Shown here: piece after piece, positions 11,208 through 19,615 of the stretch
How positions within the stretch are numbered: the first letter of the stretch is position 1
Layout of the letters: every line of letters begins with the position of its first letter
Assembly (NCBI GenBank): GCA_902826225.1
Contig: CADEED010000027.1
Coordinates: 1 to 32,383, forward strand
Direction: 5' to 3'
Source: an uncultured Pseudomonadota bacterium
GTDB taxonomy: Bacteria; Pseudomonadota; Gammaproteobacteria; Steroidobacterales; Steroidobacteraceae
Length of the DNA stretch: 32,383 nucleotides
Translations under genes and position numbers: made by a program
The notes under the pieces: model-generated
Database searches by the model: none
Told to the model about the DNA's origin: nothing
What the model saw: only the letters and a program-made list of their open reading frames with translations

Positions 11208-13982
11208 GTGAGAGAAATGCCCGGCATCGATTCATCCCTTTTCCTGCGCGGCGCGCTGCACGCCTCCGCCCTCGCCATGCTGCTCACCGTCGATGCCCTT
11301 GCCGACGAACAACTGACGAAGAAATCGGTCGAGTTTTTCGAGGAGTACTGCTCGGAGTGCCACTACGAAGACCAGAGTGGCGGCCTGGATCTGAGCGAGT
11401 TCAGGTTCGAGCCGGGCAACCGCGACAACTTCGCCACCTGGGTCAGACTATTCGACCGGGTCGCAGCCGGCGAAATGCCGCCCCGAAAGGCCAAGCATCG
11501 TCCGGCGCCGGCGGACCTGGCGAAATTCACGCAGGACGTTTCGTCTTCCCTGACCGCCTTCGAGAAGGAAGTGACGGCCCGCGACGGCCGCGCGGTCCAG
11601 CGGCGGCTGAACCGTTATGAATACGAAAACGCCGTGCGGGATCTGCTCGACGTGCCGTGGGCGCAGGTGAAGGACAGGCTGCCCTTCGACGGCGAAGCGT
11701 ATCGTTTCAACAAGAGCGGCGAGGCGCTCGACGTGTCATTCGTGCAGGTGGAGCGCTATCTGACCGCGGCGGACTATGCGATGCGCCAGGCAATGTCGGC
11801 GGCGTTCGAGCGGCCGGCAGAATCCGTGCGGCGGATTTACGCCCGCGACGCGATCGGTCAGCGCTACCGGCCGAGCGAGAACGGAACTCTTTCCGACCGT
11901 CTCATGTTCCCCGTGCTGGACTCCCGCGCTCAGCCCGAGGTGCGCGCCGGACGCGCACCCAATACGAGCCCGGACACTCGTGAGCGCGAGGCGGTGGGCA
12001 AGGTATCCAGCATCTTCAGCGATGCCGGACAGTACGGCTGGGGTTTCAATGCACCCGCGCCGGGACGCTATCGCATCCGGCTCAAGGGCTACTCGGTCTG
12101 GGTCAGTGGTGGCGGGATCGGCCGTTGGTTCTACGAGGGGCAGGGCGAGGAGAAGGCGCCTGTCTACTGGCTGCCGGTCTGGCATCGGCCCAATGCCGAC
12201 GAAATCTGGCCCGGCCGCAACGACGAGCCGATCGGCATCTATGCGCAGAGTTCGGGTCAGACTCGGCCCGTCGGTGTCATGGACTTCACGCCGCAACCCT
12301 CGGTGGGTGAGATCGAAGTGCAACTTGCGGCCGGCGAGAGCCTCCGCACGGACGCGATGCGGCTCTTCCGTACGCGCGTGAACGGCACCGACGAGCAGTA
12401 CGTCAATCCACTCGCGACGAAGGAAGGAATGCCCGGCTACGCCGTGCAATGGCTGGAAGTCACGGGGCCGCTGGGCGATGCGCGGTCCGCCGGGGGCTAC
12501 GAACTGCTATTCGAAAACCTGCCGATGCGGCGGGTGAGCGCGGGCGAAAAAGGAGGGGTGCCGCTCGAAGTCGTGGCGCCGTACGTCGTTCCACCGCTTG
12601 GCGGACCTGCAGTCGCGGGGCCGCCGGGCGGCGGCGGGCCGAACGGATTCGGGCGCAATCCCATCAGCAACGTGTCGGTCGAGGTGCTTTCCCAGGCTCC
12701 GCAACGCGACGCTGAACGTCTGCTGCGCAAATTCATGCGGACGGCCTATCGGCGGCCCGTGCAGGAAGCCGAAGTGCAGCGGTTCGTCGGACTCTTCAAC
12801 CGGGAGTTGGCGCTCGGTTCCGGCTTTGCGCGCTCGATGCTCACTGCCTACACCGGCGTGCTGGTTTCGCCGGGCTTCGTGTTCGTCGAGGAGCGGCCGG
12901 GCAAGCTCGACGACTGGGCCCTCGCCACGCGCCTCTCCCTGTTTCTCTGGAACTCCACTCCGGATACCGCGCTGCGCGCTCGGGCCGCGCGCGGCGAGCT
13001 GCATCAGCCCGCCGTGTTGAGAACGGAGACCGGGCGGCTGCTCAACGATCCGAAGTCACGCCGCTTCGTGGACGCGTTCACCGACTACTGGCTCGATTTG
13101 CGCAAGATCGACGACACCTCGCCTTCCGCCACTATCTACAACGACTACGAGCTGGACGAGCCGCTCAAGACCGCCGCACTGGCGGAGACGCAGTTGTTCT
13201 TTGCCGAACTGCTGCGCGCGAATCTGCCGGCGCGCAACGTCGTCGCCGCGGACTTCACCTATCTCAACGAGCGCCTCGCCAGGCACTACGGCATCCCGGG
13301 TGTAGCGGGTGCGAAGATGCGTCGCGTCGTGCTGCCGCGCGGCAGCGAGCGCGGCGGACTCATGACGATGGCCAGTGTGCTCAAGGTGACCGCCAACGGC
13401 ACGACCACCTCGCCGGTGCTGCGCGGGCACTGGATCACCGAGCGGATACTCGGCTTCGAGACGCGACCGCCGCCGCCCAATGTGAAGGCTGTCGAACCCG
13501 ACATCCGCGGCGCAGTGACCATCCGCCAGCAACTCGACAAGCACCGCGACAATCCGACGTGCGCGTCGTGTCATCGCAGGATGGATCCGCCGGGTTTCGC
13601 GCTGGAGAGTTTCGATGTGATGGGGGCTCGCCGGGATCGCTACCGGGCGGTGGCCGAGAACGTGAAGCCGGTAGCCGGTTACGGCATGAACGGGCAGGCA
13701 TTCGCGTTTCACTACGGGTTGCCCGTCGATGCCGCGGGTGAGCTGCCCGACGGACGCACCTTCCCCGATGTCATCGCGTTCAAGCGTCTCATCCTGAGCA
13801 ACGAAGCGACCGTCGCCCGCAACCTCGCCCGACAGCTGGTGGCCTATGCGACAGGGGCGCCCGTCCGCTTCTCGGAACGCGAGGAGCTCGAGCGGATCCT
13901 GCAGCGTGCCAGCGCGCGCGAGTATGGTGTGCGCACCCTGGTCGAGGAAATCATTCGCAGCGAGTTGTTCCAGAGAAAATGA
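11208..13982 (+). CDS. PSD1-type cytochrome c / DUF1592 family exported protein
   Basis: A 924-residue exported protein with the domain order of the Planctomycete cytochrome C family: signal peptide (to about 33), a haem-binding CSECH (C48, C51, H52), a DUF1587 segment ([18 protein letters not shown], near 131), a middle region that looks like a beta-rich insert (about 250-430), DUF1595 ([16 protein letters not shown], near 502), DUF1592, DUF1588 with a second CASCH (C785, C788, H789), and DUF1585 at the C-terminus. The biochemical role of this family is unknown; covalent haem attachment suggests redox chemistry in the periplasm. Its stop overlaps the DUF1552 gene by 4 bases, the usual partner. 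The start may be GTG at 11208 or ATG at 11217; either leaves the signal peptide intact, and an AGAGGG at 11190 is slightly closer to the GTG. Confidence 0.88.
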   Translation: MREMPGIDSSLFLRGALHASALAMLLTVDALADEQLTKKSVEFFEEYCSECHYEDQSGGLDLSEFRFEPGNRDNFATWVRLFDRVAAGEMPPRKAKHRPAPADLAKFTQDVSSSLTAFEKEVTARDGRAVQRRLNRYEYENAVRDLLDVPWAQVKDRLPFDGEAYRFNKSGEALDVSFVQVERYLTAADYAMRQAMSAAFERPAESVRRIYARDAIGQRYRPSENGTLSDRLMFPVLDSRAQPEVRAGRAPNTSPDTREREAVGKVSSIFSDAGQYGWGFNAPAPGRYRIRLKGYSVWVSGGGIGRWFYEGQGEEKAPVYWLPVWHRPNADEIWPGRNDEPIGIYAQSSGQTRPVGVMDFTPQPSVGEIEVQLAAGESLRTDAMRLFRTRVNGTDEQYVNPLATKEGMPGYAVQWLEVTGPLGDARSAGGYELLFENLPMRRVSAGEKGGVPLEVVAPYVVPPLGGPAVAGPPGGGGPNGFGRNPISNVSVEVLSQAPQRDAERLLRKFMRTAYRRPVQEAEVQRFVGLFNRELALGSGFARSMLTAYTGVLVSPGFVFVEERPGKLDDWALATRLSLFLWNSTPDTALRARAARGELHQPAVLRTETGRLLNDPKSRRFVDAFTDYWLDLRKIDDTSPSATIYNDYELDEPLKTAALAETQLFFAELLRANLPARNVVAADFTYLNERLARHYGIPGVAGAKMRRVVLPRGSERGGLMTMASVLKVTANGTTTSPVLRGHWITERILGFETRPPPPNVKAVEPDIRGAVTIRQQLDKHRDNPTCASCHRRMDPPGFALESFDVMGARRDRYRAVAENVKPVAGYGMNGQAFAFHYGLPVDAAGELPDGRTFPDVIAFKRLILSNEATVARNLARQLVAYATGAPVRFSEREELERILQRASAREYGVRTLVEEIIRSELFQRK

Positions 13983-15307
13983 ACACGAGATCCCGCGCGC
14001 CGTTCGTCTCCACCCGCCAGGCCCTCTCGCGCCGGCGTTTTCTGCAGGGTGCCGGCGTCGCGATGGCGTTACCTCTCCTGGACGCGATGCATCCAGGAAA
14101 GGCGCGTGCCGCCACCTCGTCACAGGCGGCCGGCGCCGTGCCGCGCCGGATGTTCGGCATCTGCAACAACCTCGGGCTGCGACCCGACCTGTTCTTTCCA
14201 GTGACCGCGGGTCGCGACTACCAGGCTTCGCCCTATCTCGCGCTGCTGGACGCGCACCGCGACGATTTCACGGTGATCAGTGGCGTCTCGCATCCCAACG
14301 TGGACGGTGGACACCCGGCGGACATCAGCTTTCTCACGGCCGCACCGCACCCGGCGAGTAGTTCGTTCCGCAACACCATTTCGCTCGACCAGCACATTGC
14401 CGAGCGCATCGGCACGCTCACGCGGTTCCCGTCACTCACGCTTTCCGTCAACGGCGCGGCGCGAAGCCTCTCGTGGACGGGCAGCGGCGTCGCGATCCCG
14501 CCCGAAGAGAAGGCGTCCGAGGTATTCAACCAGCTCTTTCTGCAGGGCACGCCGGAGCAGGTTGAGGGCCAGATCCACCGGCTCGACACCGGACGCAGCA
14601 TCCTCGACGCCGTCGGAGACCAGGCGAAGGAACTGCAACGCGACCTCGGTGCCAACGACCGCAGCCGGCTCGAACAATACTTCACGAGTGTCCGGGACCT
14701 CGAGCACCGACTGCAGGAGTCGCGTGAGTGGGAGCGCAAACCGAAGCCGGTGGTGAGCGTCCCCGCGCCGGCGGAGGTTGGCAGCCCCGCGCTGTACATG
14801 GAAAAGCTGAAGGCGATGTACGATCTCGTGCGGCTCGCCTTCGAGACCGACTCCACGCGGGCCATCACGCTCATGCTGAACAGCGTTGCAACGCCGGTGG
14901 TCGCCATTCCGGGCGAGACCATCACCGACAGTTACCACAATCTCTCTCACCATGGAAAAGCGGAGGAGAAACTGGCGCAGCTGCGGGTGCTGGACGAATG
15001 GCACATGAAGCTGCTGAATGCTCTGTTCGGCGAACTCAAGGCCGTGAAAGAAGGCGGGGAGAACCTTCTTGATCGGACCATGATCCTCTACGGTTCCAAC
15101 CTCGGCGACGCCAACGCTCACTCGACCATCAATCTGCCCACGCTGTTTGCCGGCGGCGGTTTTCGCCACGGCCAGCATCTCGCGTTCGACAAGTCCCGGA
15201 ACTATCCGCTGCCGAATCTGTTCGTCTCGATGCTGCAGCGAATGGGATTGGAAGAGAGCGCATTCGCTTCGTCGACGGGTACCCTGCGCGGTCTCGAGAC
15301 GACATGA
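13979..15307 (+). CDS. DUF1552 family Tat-exported protein
   Basis: A 442-residue protein of the DUF1552 family. It has a twin-arginine signal ([19 protein letters not shown], about 16-34) ending near KARAA, so it should be folded before export. Recognisable family stretches include [29 protein letters not shown], and near the end [28 protein letters not shown], which recalls the metal-binding end of DUF1501/alkaline-phosphatase-like proteins; that link is my inference. No activity is established. Such proteins are normally encoded beside DUF1592/PSD1 proteins, as here with an ATGA overlap, and are thought to work with them. The next gene also overlaps by 4 bases. Confidence 0.9.
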   Translation: MNTRSRAPFVSTRQALSRRRFLQGAGVAMALPLLDAMHPGKARAATSSQAAGAVPRRMFGICNNLGLRPDLFFPVTAGRDYQASPYLALLDAHRDDFTVISGVSHPNVDGGHPADISFLTAAPHPASSSFRNTISLDQHIAERIGTLTRFPSLTLSVNGAARSLSWTGSGVAIPPEEKASEVFNQLFLQGTPEQVEGQIHRLDTGRSILDAVGDQAKELQRDLGANDRSRLEQYFTSVRDLEHRLQESREWERKPKPVVSVPAPAEVGSPALYMEKLKAMYDLVRLAFETDSTRAITLMLNSVATPVVAIPGETITDSYHNLSHHGKAEEKLAQLRVLDEWHMKLLNALFGELKAVKEGGENLLDRTMILYGSNLGDANAHSTINLPTLFAGGGFRHGQHLAFDKSRNYPLPNLFVSMLQRMGLEESAFASSTGTLRGLETT

Positions 15308-15855
15308 AGCCGCGCCGCTCCCTGGCCGTGCTCGCGCTGATGGTCGGCATCCCTCCTGCAGCCCGCGCCGGCGAGATCGTGATCGACTTCGAACAGGCCG
15401 AGATCGGCAAACCCATCCCCACGTGGATAGAAAACGGCGTGGTCCTGAACCTCGCCGGACCGCTGACCCACAGCAAGGCGAAGGGGCGCATCACGTTCTT
15501 CCCGCATCTCGCGACGAATCGCAAAGGCATTTTGAACGCCATGTCGACCGAACAGGCGATCCCGGTGCAGGCAACGTTTCCGAAACTCGCCTCGACAGTC
15601 ACGCTCGCGCTCTGGGGCTCGACCGGATGCCCGACACTGCTCGAAGCCCTCGACGAAGACGGGCACGTCGTCGACAAGGTCTACGTTGCCGCGGTGCCCG
15701 GACGCGAAGCTCCCGCCGATCCCGTTCCGCTTTTCCATATGACTGTGAAGGCCCCGGAAGGATCGGCAATCGCAGCCATCCGGTTCAGCGGGCCGCGTAA
15801 CGGCGAGTTCCTGGCCGCCGATGAAATCCGATTCACGACCGTTGACTCGCAGTAA
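15304..15855 (+). CDS. Small exported protein of unknown function, third gene of the PSD1/DUF1552 operon
   Basis: A 183-residue protein that I do not recognise. It has a signal peptide ([22 protein letters not shown]) with a likely cut after ARA. The mature part begins [19 protein letters not shown] and ends [10 protein letters not shown]. The alternation of short beta-strand-like segments, the opening 'DFE...G.P' and the closing 'DEIRF' resemble jelly-roll (galactose-binding-like) modules; this is only a fold guess. It has a single cysteine in the mature part (STGCPT) and no haem motif or membrane helix. The ATG overlaps the DUF1552 stop (ATGA), so it belongs to the same operon and probably acts with those two exported proteins, perhaps binding their substrate. 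Confidence 0.8.
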   Translation: MKPRRSLAVLALMVGIPPAARAGEIVIDFEQAEIGKPIPTWIENGVVLNLAGPLTHSKAKGRITFFPHLATNRKGILNAMSTEQAIPVQATFPKLASTVTLALWGSTGCPTLLEALDEDGHVVDKVYVAAVPGREAPADPVPLFHMTVKAPEGSAIAAIRFSGPRNGEFLAADEIRFTTVDSQ

Positions 15856-15895
15856 GCCGGCGCATTTTTTCGCCAGCGCCTTCAGCCGGATTTGT

Positions 15896-15912
15896 GCGCT
15901 ACCGGGTAGCGC
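15896..15912. repeat. 17-bp palindrome at the convergent gene ends
   Basis: GCGCTACC-G-GGTAGCGC is a perfect inverted repeat overlapping the stop codon of the IclR gene. As RNA it could form a 6-bp stem with a 5-base loop. There is no U-tract on either side, so it is at best a weak bidirectional terminator. Confidence 0.4.
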
Positions 15913-16696
15913 CCAGGGCCGTTGATATTCGGCGGGCGGCTCCCTCGAGCAGCCGGCGAGTCTGCTGGATTGAGGTCGGCAGGGACTTGTCCAGTGCGTG
16001 CAGGTACGGAACGGTCAGTGCCGCCAAGACCTTGTTGTCGAAACCGCGTATCGGATAGCAGAGATCCGTCACGCCTGCCGTCAGGGGGCTTTGGCGGATC
16101 TCGTATCCTCTGATGCGGACACGCTCCAGCCGGTCATCCAGATTCGACCTCGACATCCCGCGCGGAAGCGAAATGGAATCCAGAAGTCGTTCACGTTCTG
16201 ACGATTCGAGATTGGCGAGCAGCACCTGCCCGGAGCAACTCGAGACGAGCTCGATGACGGCGCCCACCCTGACCGACAGATTTGCGTGTCGCCTCTGATT
16301 CTCCTGCCGCAGGATGACGAGACCTTGGGTACCCGACCGGACAACCAGATGGCAGGATTGGTTGATCCTGATGGATAGCTCATGCATGGCGGGCCCGGCG
16401 GCCGAAGTCAGGCTTTGGGCCGGCGTACTCCGGTGCGCAAGCCTGAGGACGTGATAGGTCACCTGGTAGCGATCCGTCTCCGGATCCTTCTGCAGCCAGC
16501 CACCGGACTCCATGACGACGATGATGCGAAAGAGCTCGCTCATTCGACGCTTCAGCGCTTTCGCGATCTCCGAGATCGTGAGGCCAGACTCTGCGTCGGC
16601 CAGGCACTGCACGATCTCCATTCCCTTCTCGAGAGCGGGTGCCGAATAACCGCGCGTCGAGCCCTTCTTGTTGGAGCGAGGTCTGTTGCGTGGCAT
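15899..16696 (-). CDS. IclR-family transcriptional regulator
   Basis: A 265-residue regulator. The N-terminal winged helix-turn-helix covers about 15-75 (YSAPALEKGMEIVQCLAD, then LTISEIAKALKRRMSELFRII); the effector-binding domain follows (about 90-260), with GLVILRQENQRR, a family-typical SCSGQVLLANL and TDLCYPIRGFDNKVLAALTVPY. IclR regulators often bind small organic acids or aromatic compounds and control a neighbouring catabolic operon. I chose the ATG of MPRNRPRSNKKG: the frame stays open to 16891, but the extra 65 residues look non-homologous and would cover most of the divergent intergenic region. It points away from the FGE-like lipoprotein gene and converges with the PSD1/DUF1552 operon, so its targets could be either. 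The ligand is unknown. Confidence 0.88.
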   Translation of the reverse strand: MPRNRPRSNKKGSTRGYSAPALEKGMEIVQCLADAESGLTISEIAKALKRRMSELFRIIVVMESGGWLQKDPETDRYQVTYHVLRLAHRSTPAQSLTSAAGPAMHELSIRINQSCHLVVRSGTQGLVILRQENQRRHANLSVRVGAVIELVSSCSGQVLLANLESSERERLLDSISLPRGMSRSNLDDRLERVRIRGYEIRQSPLTAGVTDLCYPIRGFDNKVLAALTVPYLHALDKSLPTSIQQTRRLLEGAARRISTALGATR

Positions 16697-16790
16697 GGGC
16701 GAAAGACTACACGCTTTGGGATGCGAAGGATTCGCGCGCCAGTCCGGGACGGCAGCGACGACTCGTTGCGCAGAAATCAGGGGCTTGCGT

Positions 16791-16804
16791 CCTACGTATG
16801 TAGG
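16791..16804. promoter_or_regulatory. Candidate operator palindrome between IclR and lipoprotein genes
   Basis: CCTACGTATGTAGG matches its own reverse complement in 6 of 7 base pairs. It lies in the 182-bp divergent region, 95 bases from the IclR start and 75 from the lipoprotein start. Size and position suit an IclR-type operator; assignment is inference. Confidence 0.4.
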
Positions 16805-16863
16805 CCGGCGCCGCACCTTGCTCACCGCGCGTCCAGCATCGATAGTCGCAAATCGAGTTGGGC

Positions 16864-16870
16864 AAGGAGG
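16864..16870 (+). promoter_or_regulatory. Consensus Shine-Dalgarno deciding the lipoprotein start
   Basis: AAGGAGG, 8 bases before the ATG at 16879, is the best ribosome site in the window. It rules out the TTG at 16858, which lies upstream of it. Confidence 0.75.
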
Positions 16871-16878
16871 GAATACGC

Positions 16879-17817
16879 ATGTCTTTTCCAAAGCAGCCCC
16901 TGGCTCTCATCGGTTTTCTACTCGCGACGGGTTGCGCGACGTCGCAGCGTTGCGAGGGGGTGATTGTCGGCATCGGTGCGGGCCCGGGTATCGAGCAATG
17001 TCTCCGGCCCGGCGGCGGCGAACGATTCAAGGACTGCGCCGACTGCCCCGAGATGGTCGTCGTTCCGGCCGGGCAATTCGCGATGGGTTCGCCTGCGGAT
17101 GAACCGGAACGCGAGGCGCGCGAAGACCAGGTGCGCGTGACGGTTGCCGCGCCGTTCGCCATCGGCGCGTTTGCCGTCACGCGCGGCGAGTTCGCGGCCT
17201 TTGTCGCGGCCACCGGCTACTCGGTGGCCGATCGTTGTTACTTCTGGACGGGCACGACGTGGGAAGAGCGGGCAGATCGGTCTTGGCGTGAGCCCGGGTT
17301 CGAGCAGGACGACCGCCATCCCGTGACCTGCGTCGATTTGAAGAGTGCGCGGGCCTACGCGGCATGGCTGTCCAACAAAACCGGAAAGAACTATCGGCTG
17401 CCTTCCGAGGCCGAGCGCGAGTACGCCACCCGGGCGGGCACGGTCACTCCGTTCTCCTGGGGATCCTCGATATCGACCGACATGGCCAACTACGACGGCA
17501 AGAGCGGTTACGCCCGGGGACCGACCGGTTCGTGGCGGCAGGCGACCGTGCGCGTCGAGAGCTTTGAGCCCAATGCATGGGGTTTGTACAACGTCCATGG
17601 CAACGTGTGGGACTGGACGGAGGATTGCTGGAACGAGAACAATCGCGGCAACCCAGGCGACGGCAGCGCGCGCACGACCGGCGACTGCACCTGGTACGCG
17701 GCGCGCGGCGGCGCCTGGAACTACAGCCCTACCTACCTGCGCTCGGCATTCCGCTACTGGAACGAGCCCGACAATCGCAGCGGCGTGCAGGGCATGCGGG
17801 TGGTCCGAAGCCTTTGA
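16879..17817 (+). CDS. Lipoprotein with formylglycine-generating-enzyme-like (FGE-sulfatase) domain, catalytic cysteines absent
   Basis: A 312-residue protein with a lipoprotein signal (FLLATGC, lipid-anchor C19) and an FGE-sulfatase/SUMF1 domain (about 55-312). Typical stretches are MVVVPAGQFAMGSPADEPEREARE, CVDLKSARAYAAWL, YRLPSEAEREYATRAG and NVHGNVWDWTEDCW. True formylglycine-generating enzymes have two catalytic cysteines in a GGSYMCHRSYC-like stretch; here it reads GGAWNYSPTYLRS, without cysteine, so sulfatase activation is unlikely. No sulfatase gene is present in the window. Two other cysteines (EDCW and GDCTW) may form a structural disulfide. Related cysteine-free members serve as binding or C-type-lectin-like modules, so a periplasmic or outer-membrane binding role is possible. 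It is transcribed away from the IclR gene and ends 15 bases from the convergent cupin gene. Confidence 0.87.
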   Translation: MSFPKQPLALIGFLLATGCATSQRCEGVIVGIGAGPGIEQCLRPGGGERFKDCADCPEMVVVPAGQFAMGSPADEPEREAREDQVRVTVAAPFAIGAFAVTRGEFAAFVAATGYSVADRCYFWTGTTWEERADRSWREPGFEQDDRHPVTCVDLKSARAYAAWLSNKTGKNYRLPSEAEREYATRAGTVTPFSWGSSISTDMANYDGKSGYARGPTGSWRQATVRVESFEPNAWGLYNVHGNVWDWTEDCWNENNRGNPGDGSARTTGDCTWYAARGGAWNYSPTYLRSAFRYWNEPDNRSGVQGMRVVRSL

Positions 17818-17832
17818 GAACCAGAGCCGCGA

Positions 17833-18852
17833 TCAGCCCCGGGGTCCGGCTCCGCTCAACGCTTTCAGGACCTGCCGGCGCATCTCTTCGAGATCCTGCG
17901 GCGAACCGGCGCCGAGGATGCCGCGCGCGTAGGGCGGCAGGTGCGCCCCCGGGTCCCCGTTCACGAGGAACACGTAATGATCGAAGGCGGCACGCCACGC
18001 GCGGCGCTGCGCGGGCGGCAATCCGCGCAGGCTCATCAGGCCGTGCATGAGCACATCCCACGGTGAACCCGCGACGCCCGCCAGCGGAGGACTCCACCAG
18101 TAGTTGACGAGCACGTTGAAGCTGCCGAAGGACTCCACGTGGTGGAACCACTGGTACGGTAGATAGACGGCGTCGCCCGGCGCCAGATCCGCGTACTGGG
18201 CCGACTGCAGCGCGCGCTCGAACCGCGGATAGCGCGCCAGGTCGGGCTTCGTGACGTGAACCATGCTCACCTGCGCATTCGCGGGCGTCAGGTGGAATGG
18301 CCCGAGGTACAGGTTGCCGATCTGCTCGGGTGGGAACACCGTGAAGCGGCGCCGGCCGGCGACGCAGCACGCGATGTTTTCGGCGGGGTCGTTGTGGGTC
18401 GCAACCTTGGCCGCATTGCCGATCCATGCGCGCCCGGCGGCATCCGGAAGCAATGCCAGCGGATTCTCGCTGGAGAAGCGCGGCAGATACTGCGACACCG
18501 CGAGACCCTGCGCCGCGAACACGCGCGGCGGCGTGATGCCGGCCTCGGCTTCGATCCAGCCCAGGAGCTCCGTCAACGTCGAACGCCGGCGCTCGAAGTT
18601 GGGTTCGCGCAGATCCTCGACGTGGTGGTGGAGTCTCCCCTCGATCCCGGGCTGTCCGACGATCGCGGGGAGCGGCTCGTCAGTCGCCATGCTCGCGAGG
18701 TAGGCCATCGCATCCGCTCGCCCGGCGCGGCCCGCCTCGACGGCCGGCCAGTCGGACACGACTCCGCGCAGCAGCGCCGGCTCGGCCCGCGGCTGGATCT
18801 CGCGGGCGAAGCGTTCCGGCGTCACGTCGCGAAATTCCTCCATCGCATTCAT
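17833..18852 (-). CDS. Cupin_8 / JmjC-type Fe(II)-dependent oxygenase-like protein
   Basis: A 339-residue protein of the cupin_8 (JmjC-like, FIH-type) family, whose members are Fe(II)/2-oxoglutarate dioxygenases that hydroxylate proteins, peptides or small molecules. The iron triad is visible as H153 and D155 in THNDPAENI and H238 in QWFHHVES, within the double-stranded beta-helix (about 115-255). PALLRGVVSDWPAV near the N-terminus is typical. There is no signal peptide. It starts at ATG 18852, overlapping the stop of the DUF6445 gene by 4 bases; the frame extends further upstream only in the shadow of that gene. Proteins of this type are commonly found beside TonB-dependent receptors and flavin-dependent halogenases in Xanthomonas- and Caulobacter-like bacteria, as here. 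The substrate is unknown. Confidence 0.88.
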   Translation of the reverse strand: MNAMEEFRDVTPERFAREIQPRAEPALLRGVVSDWPAVEAGRAGRADAMAYLASMATDEPLPAIVGQPGIEGRLHHHVEDLREPNFERRRSTLTELLGWIEAEAGITPPRVFAAQGLAVSQYLPRFSSENPLALLPDAAGRAWIGNAAKVATHNDPAENIACCVAGRRRFTVFPPEQIGNLYLGPFHLTPANAQVSMVHVTKPDLARYPRFERALQSAQYADLAPGDAVYLPYQWFHHVESFGSFNVLVNYWWSPPLAGVAGSPWDVLMHGLMSLRGLPPAQRRAWRAAFDHYVFLVNGDPGAHLPPYARGILGAGSPQDLEEMRRQVLKALSGAGPRG

Positions 18853-19532
18853 TCGCGCAGAGCCTTCAGGGCGCCGGCGACGGTGAGCCGTCCGCGCTCG
18901 GGATCTTCTGGCAGCTCGCGCACGCCATCCAGCGCGGCGCAGTGCAGGAGCGTGCCGCGGAAGAAGATCGCGCGGTTGTGCCGCGGTGGACAGACGTGCG
19001 TGCGTTCGAACAGCGGAGATGTGGCGCCGATGTAAGCGAGTGGCGGTTCGCCATGGCGTTGCAGGTCGGCGGCGAGCGCCTCGTGGTACCGCTGACGCCG
19101 CGCGGTGTCGACGCTCTCGAAGCCGGTGGACCGGTGGCGAAAGAACGCCGTACCGCCGAGATCGCGTTCTCCCAGGAAATGGACCAGCGCGATCTGTTGG
19201 GGATCGTACGCGTCCACGTGGGGAATGCGCTGCGGCACCGCCAGCTGCGTGGGCGCGGTGGTGGCGATCGAGTAGTACGCCCGCAAGGCCTGCATGCCGC
19301 GTCGCGCACCGAAGAACTCGCGCAGCACCTGTCCGGTGATGGCGCCGATGGCCGAGAGATAGGCGGCATCGACAACACAACGTCGGCCTGGGTAGTAATC
19401 CCCGGTGTCGCGCAGCGAACAACTCTTTCCCGCGGCGGCGAAGCGCGCCACATCGGCCACGAAATCATCGGCAATGACCACGGGTTCACGCTCGGCACCC
19501 ACCCATTCGACCCGAATTTCCGGCTCGTGCAT
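18849..19532 (-). CDS. DUF6445 family protein, probable Fe(II)/2-oxoglutarate oxygenase
   Basis: A 227-residue protein resembling the DUF6445 family, known from the same type of receptor/halogenase neighbourhood. No activity is established. The sequence shows H105 and D107 in IPHVDAYD, H197 in FRGTLLHCAAL and R215 in RGRLTVAG, i.e. the HxD...H...R order of Fe(II)/2-oxoglutarate dioxygenases, and ALVHFLGERDLGGTAFFRHR resembles their core strands. The oxygenase reading is therefore an inference from motif order. I chose the ATG of MHEPEIRV: the alternative ATG 42 bases upstream overlaps the -10 box of the likely promoter. It overlaps the cupin_8 gene by 4 bases, so the two are made together. 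Divergent from the LacI gene. Confidence 0.78.
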   Translation of the reverse strand: MHEPEIRVEWVGAEREPVVIADDFVADVARFAAAGKSCSLRDTGDYYPGRRCVVDAAYLSAIGAITGQVLREFFGARRGMQALRAYYSIATTAPTQLAVPQRIPHVDAYDPQQIALVHFLGERDLGGTAFFRHRSTGFESVDTARRQRYHEALAADLQRHGEPPLAYIGATSPLFERTHVCPPRHNRAIFFRGTLLHCAALDGVRELPEDPERGRLTVAGALKALRE

Positions 19533-19573
19533 CGCACCCCCGGCCGTTGCACAATCCCGCACGCGCCGATACA

Positions 19574-19602
19574 TCTAGACTGTCGCGCATTCTTCCTGTC
19601 AA
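19574..19602 (-). promoter_or_regulatory. Likely promoter of the DUF6445-cupin_8 operon
   Basis: On the minus strand a perfect -35 TTGACA (19597-19602) is followed after exactly 17 bases by TCTAGA (19574-19579), a weaker -10. Transcription would begin near 19567, downstream of the ATG at 19574 and upstream of the one at 19532. It overlaps the region just before the LacI start. Confidence 0.5.
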
Positions 19603-19615
19603 GCCGGAGCCTTAG

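Noticed and set aside
16879..17817. Annotation as a genuine sulfatase-activating formylglycine-generating enzyme.
   Set aside because: Both catalytic cysteine positions are occupied by other residues and no sulfatase is nearby.
18853..19422. Long upstream extension of the cupin_8 frame (529 residues in total).
   Set aside because: The extra part is Arg/His/Cys-rich without protein-like features and lies opposite in frame to the convincing DUF6445 gene on the same strand.
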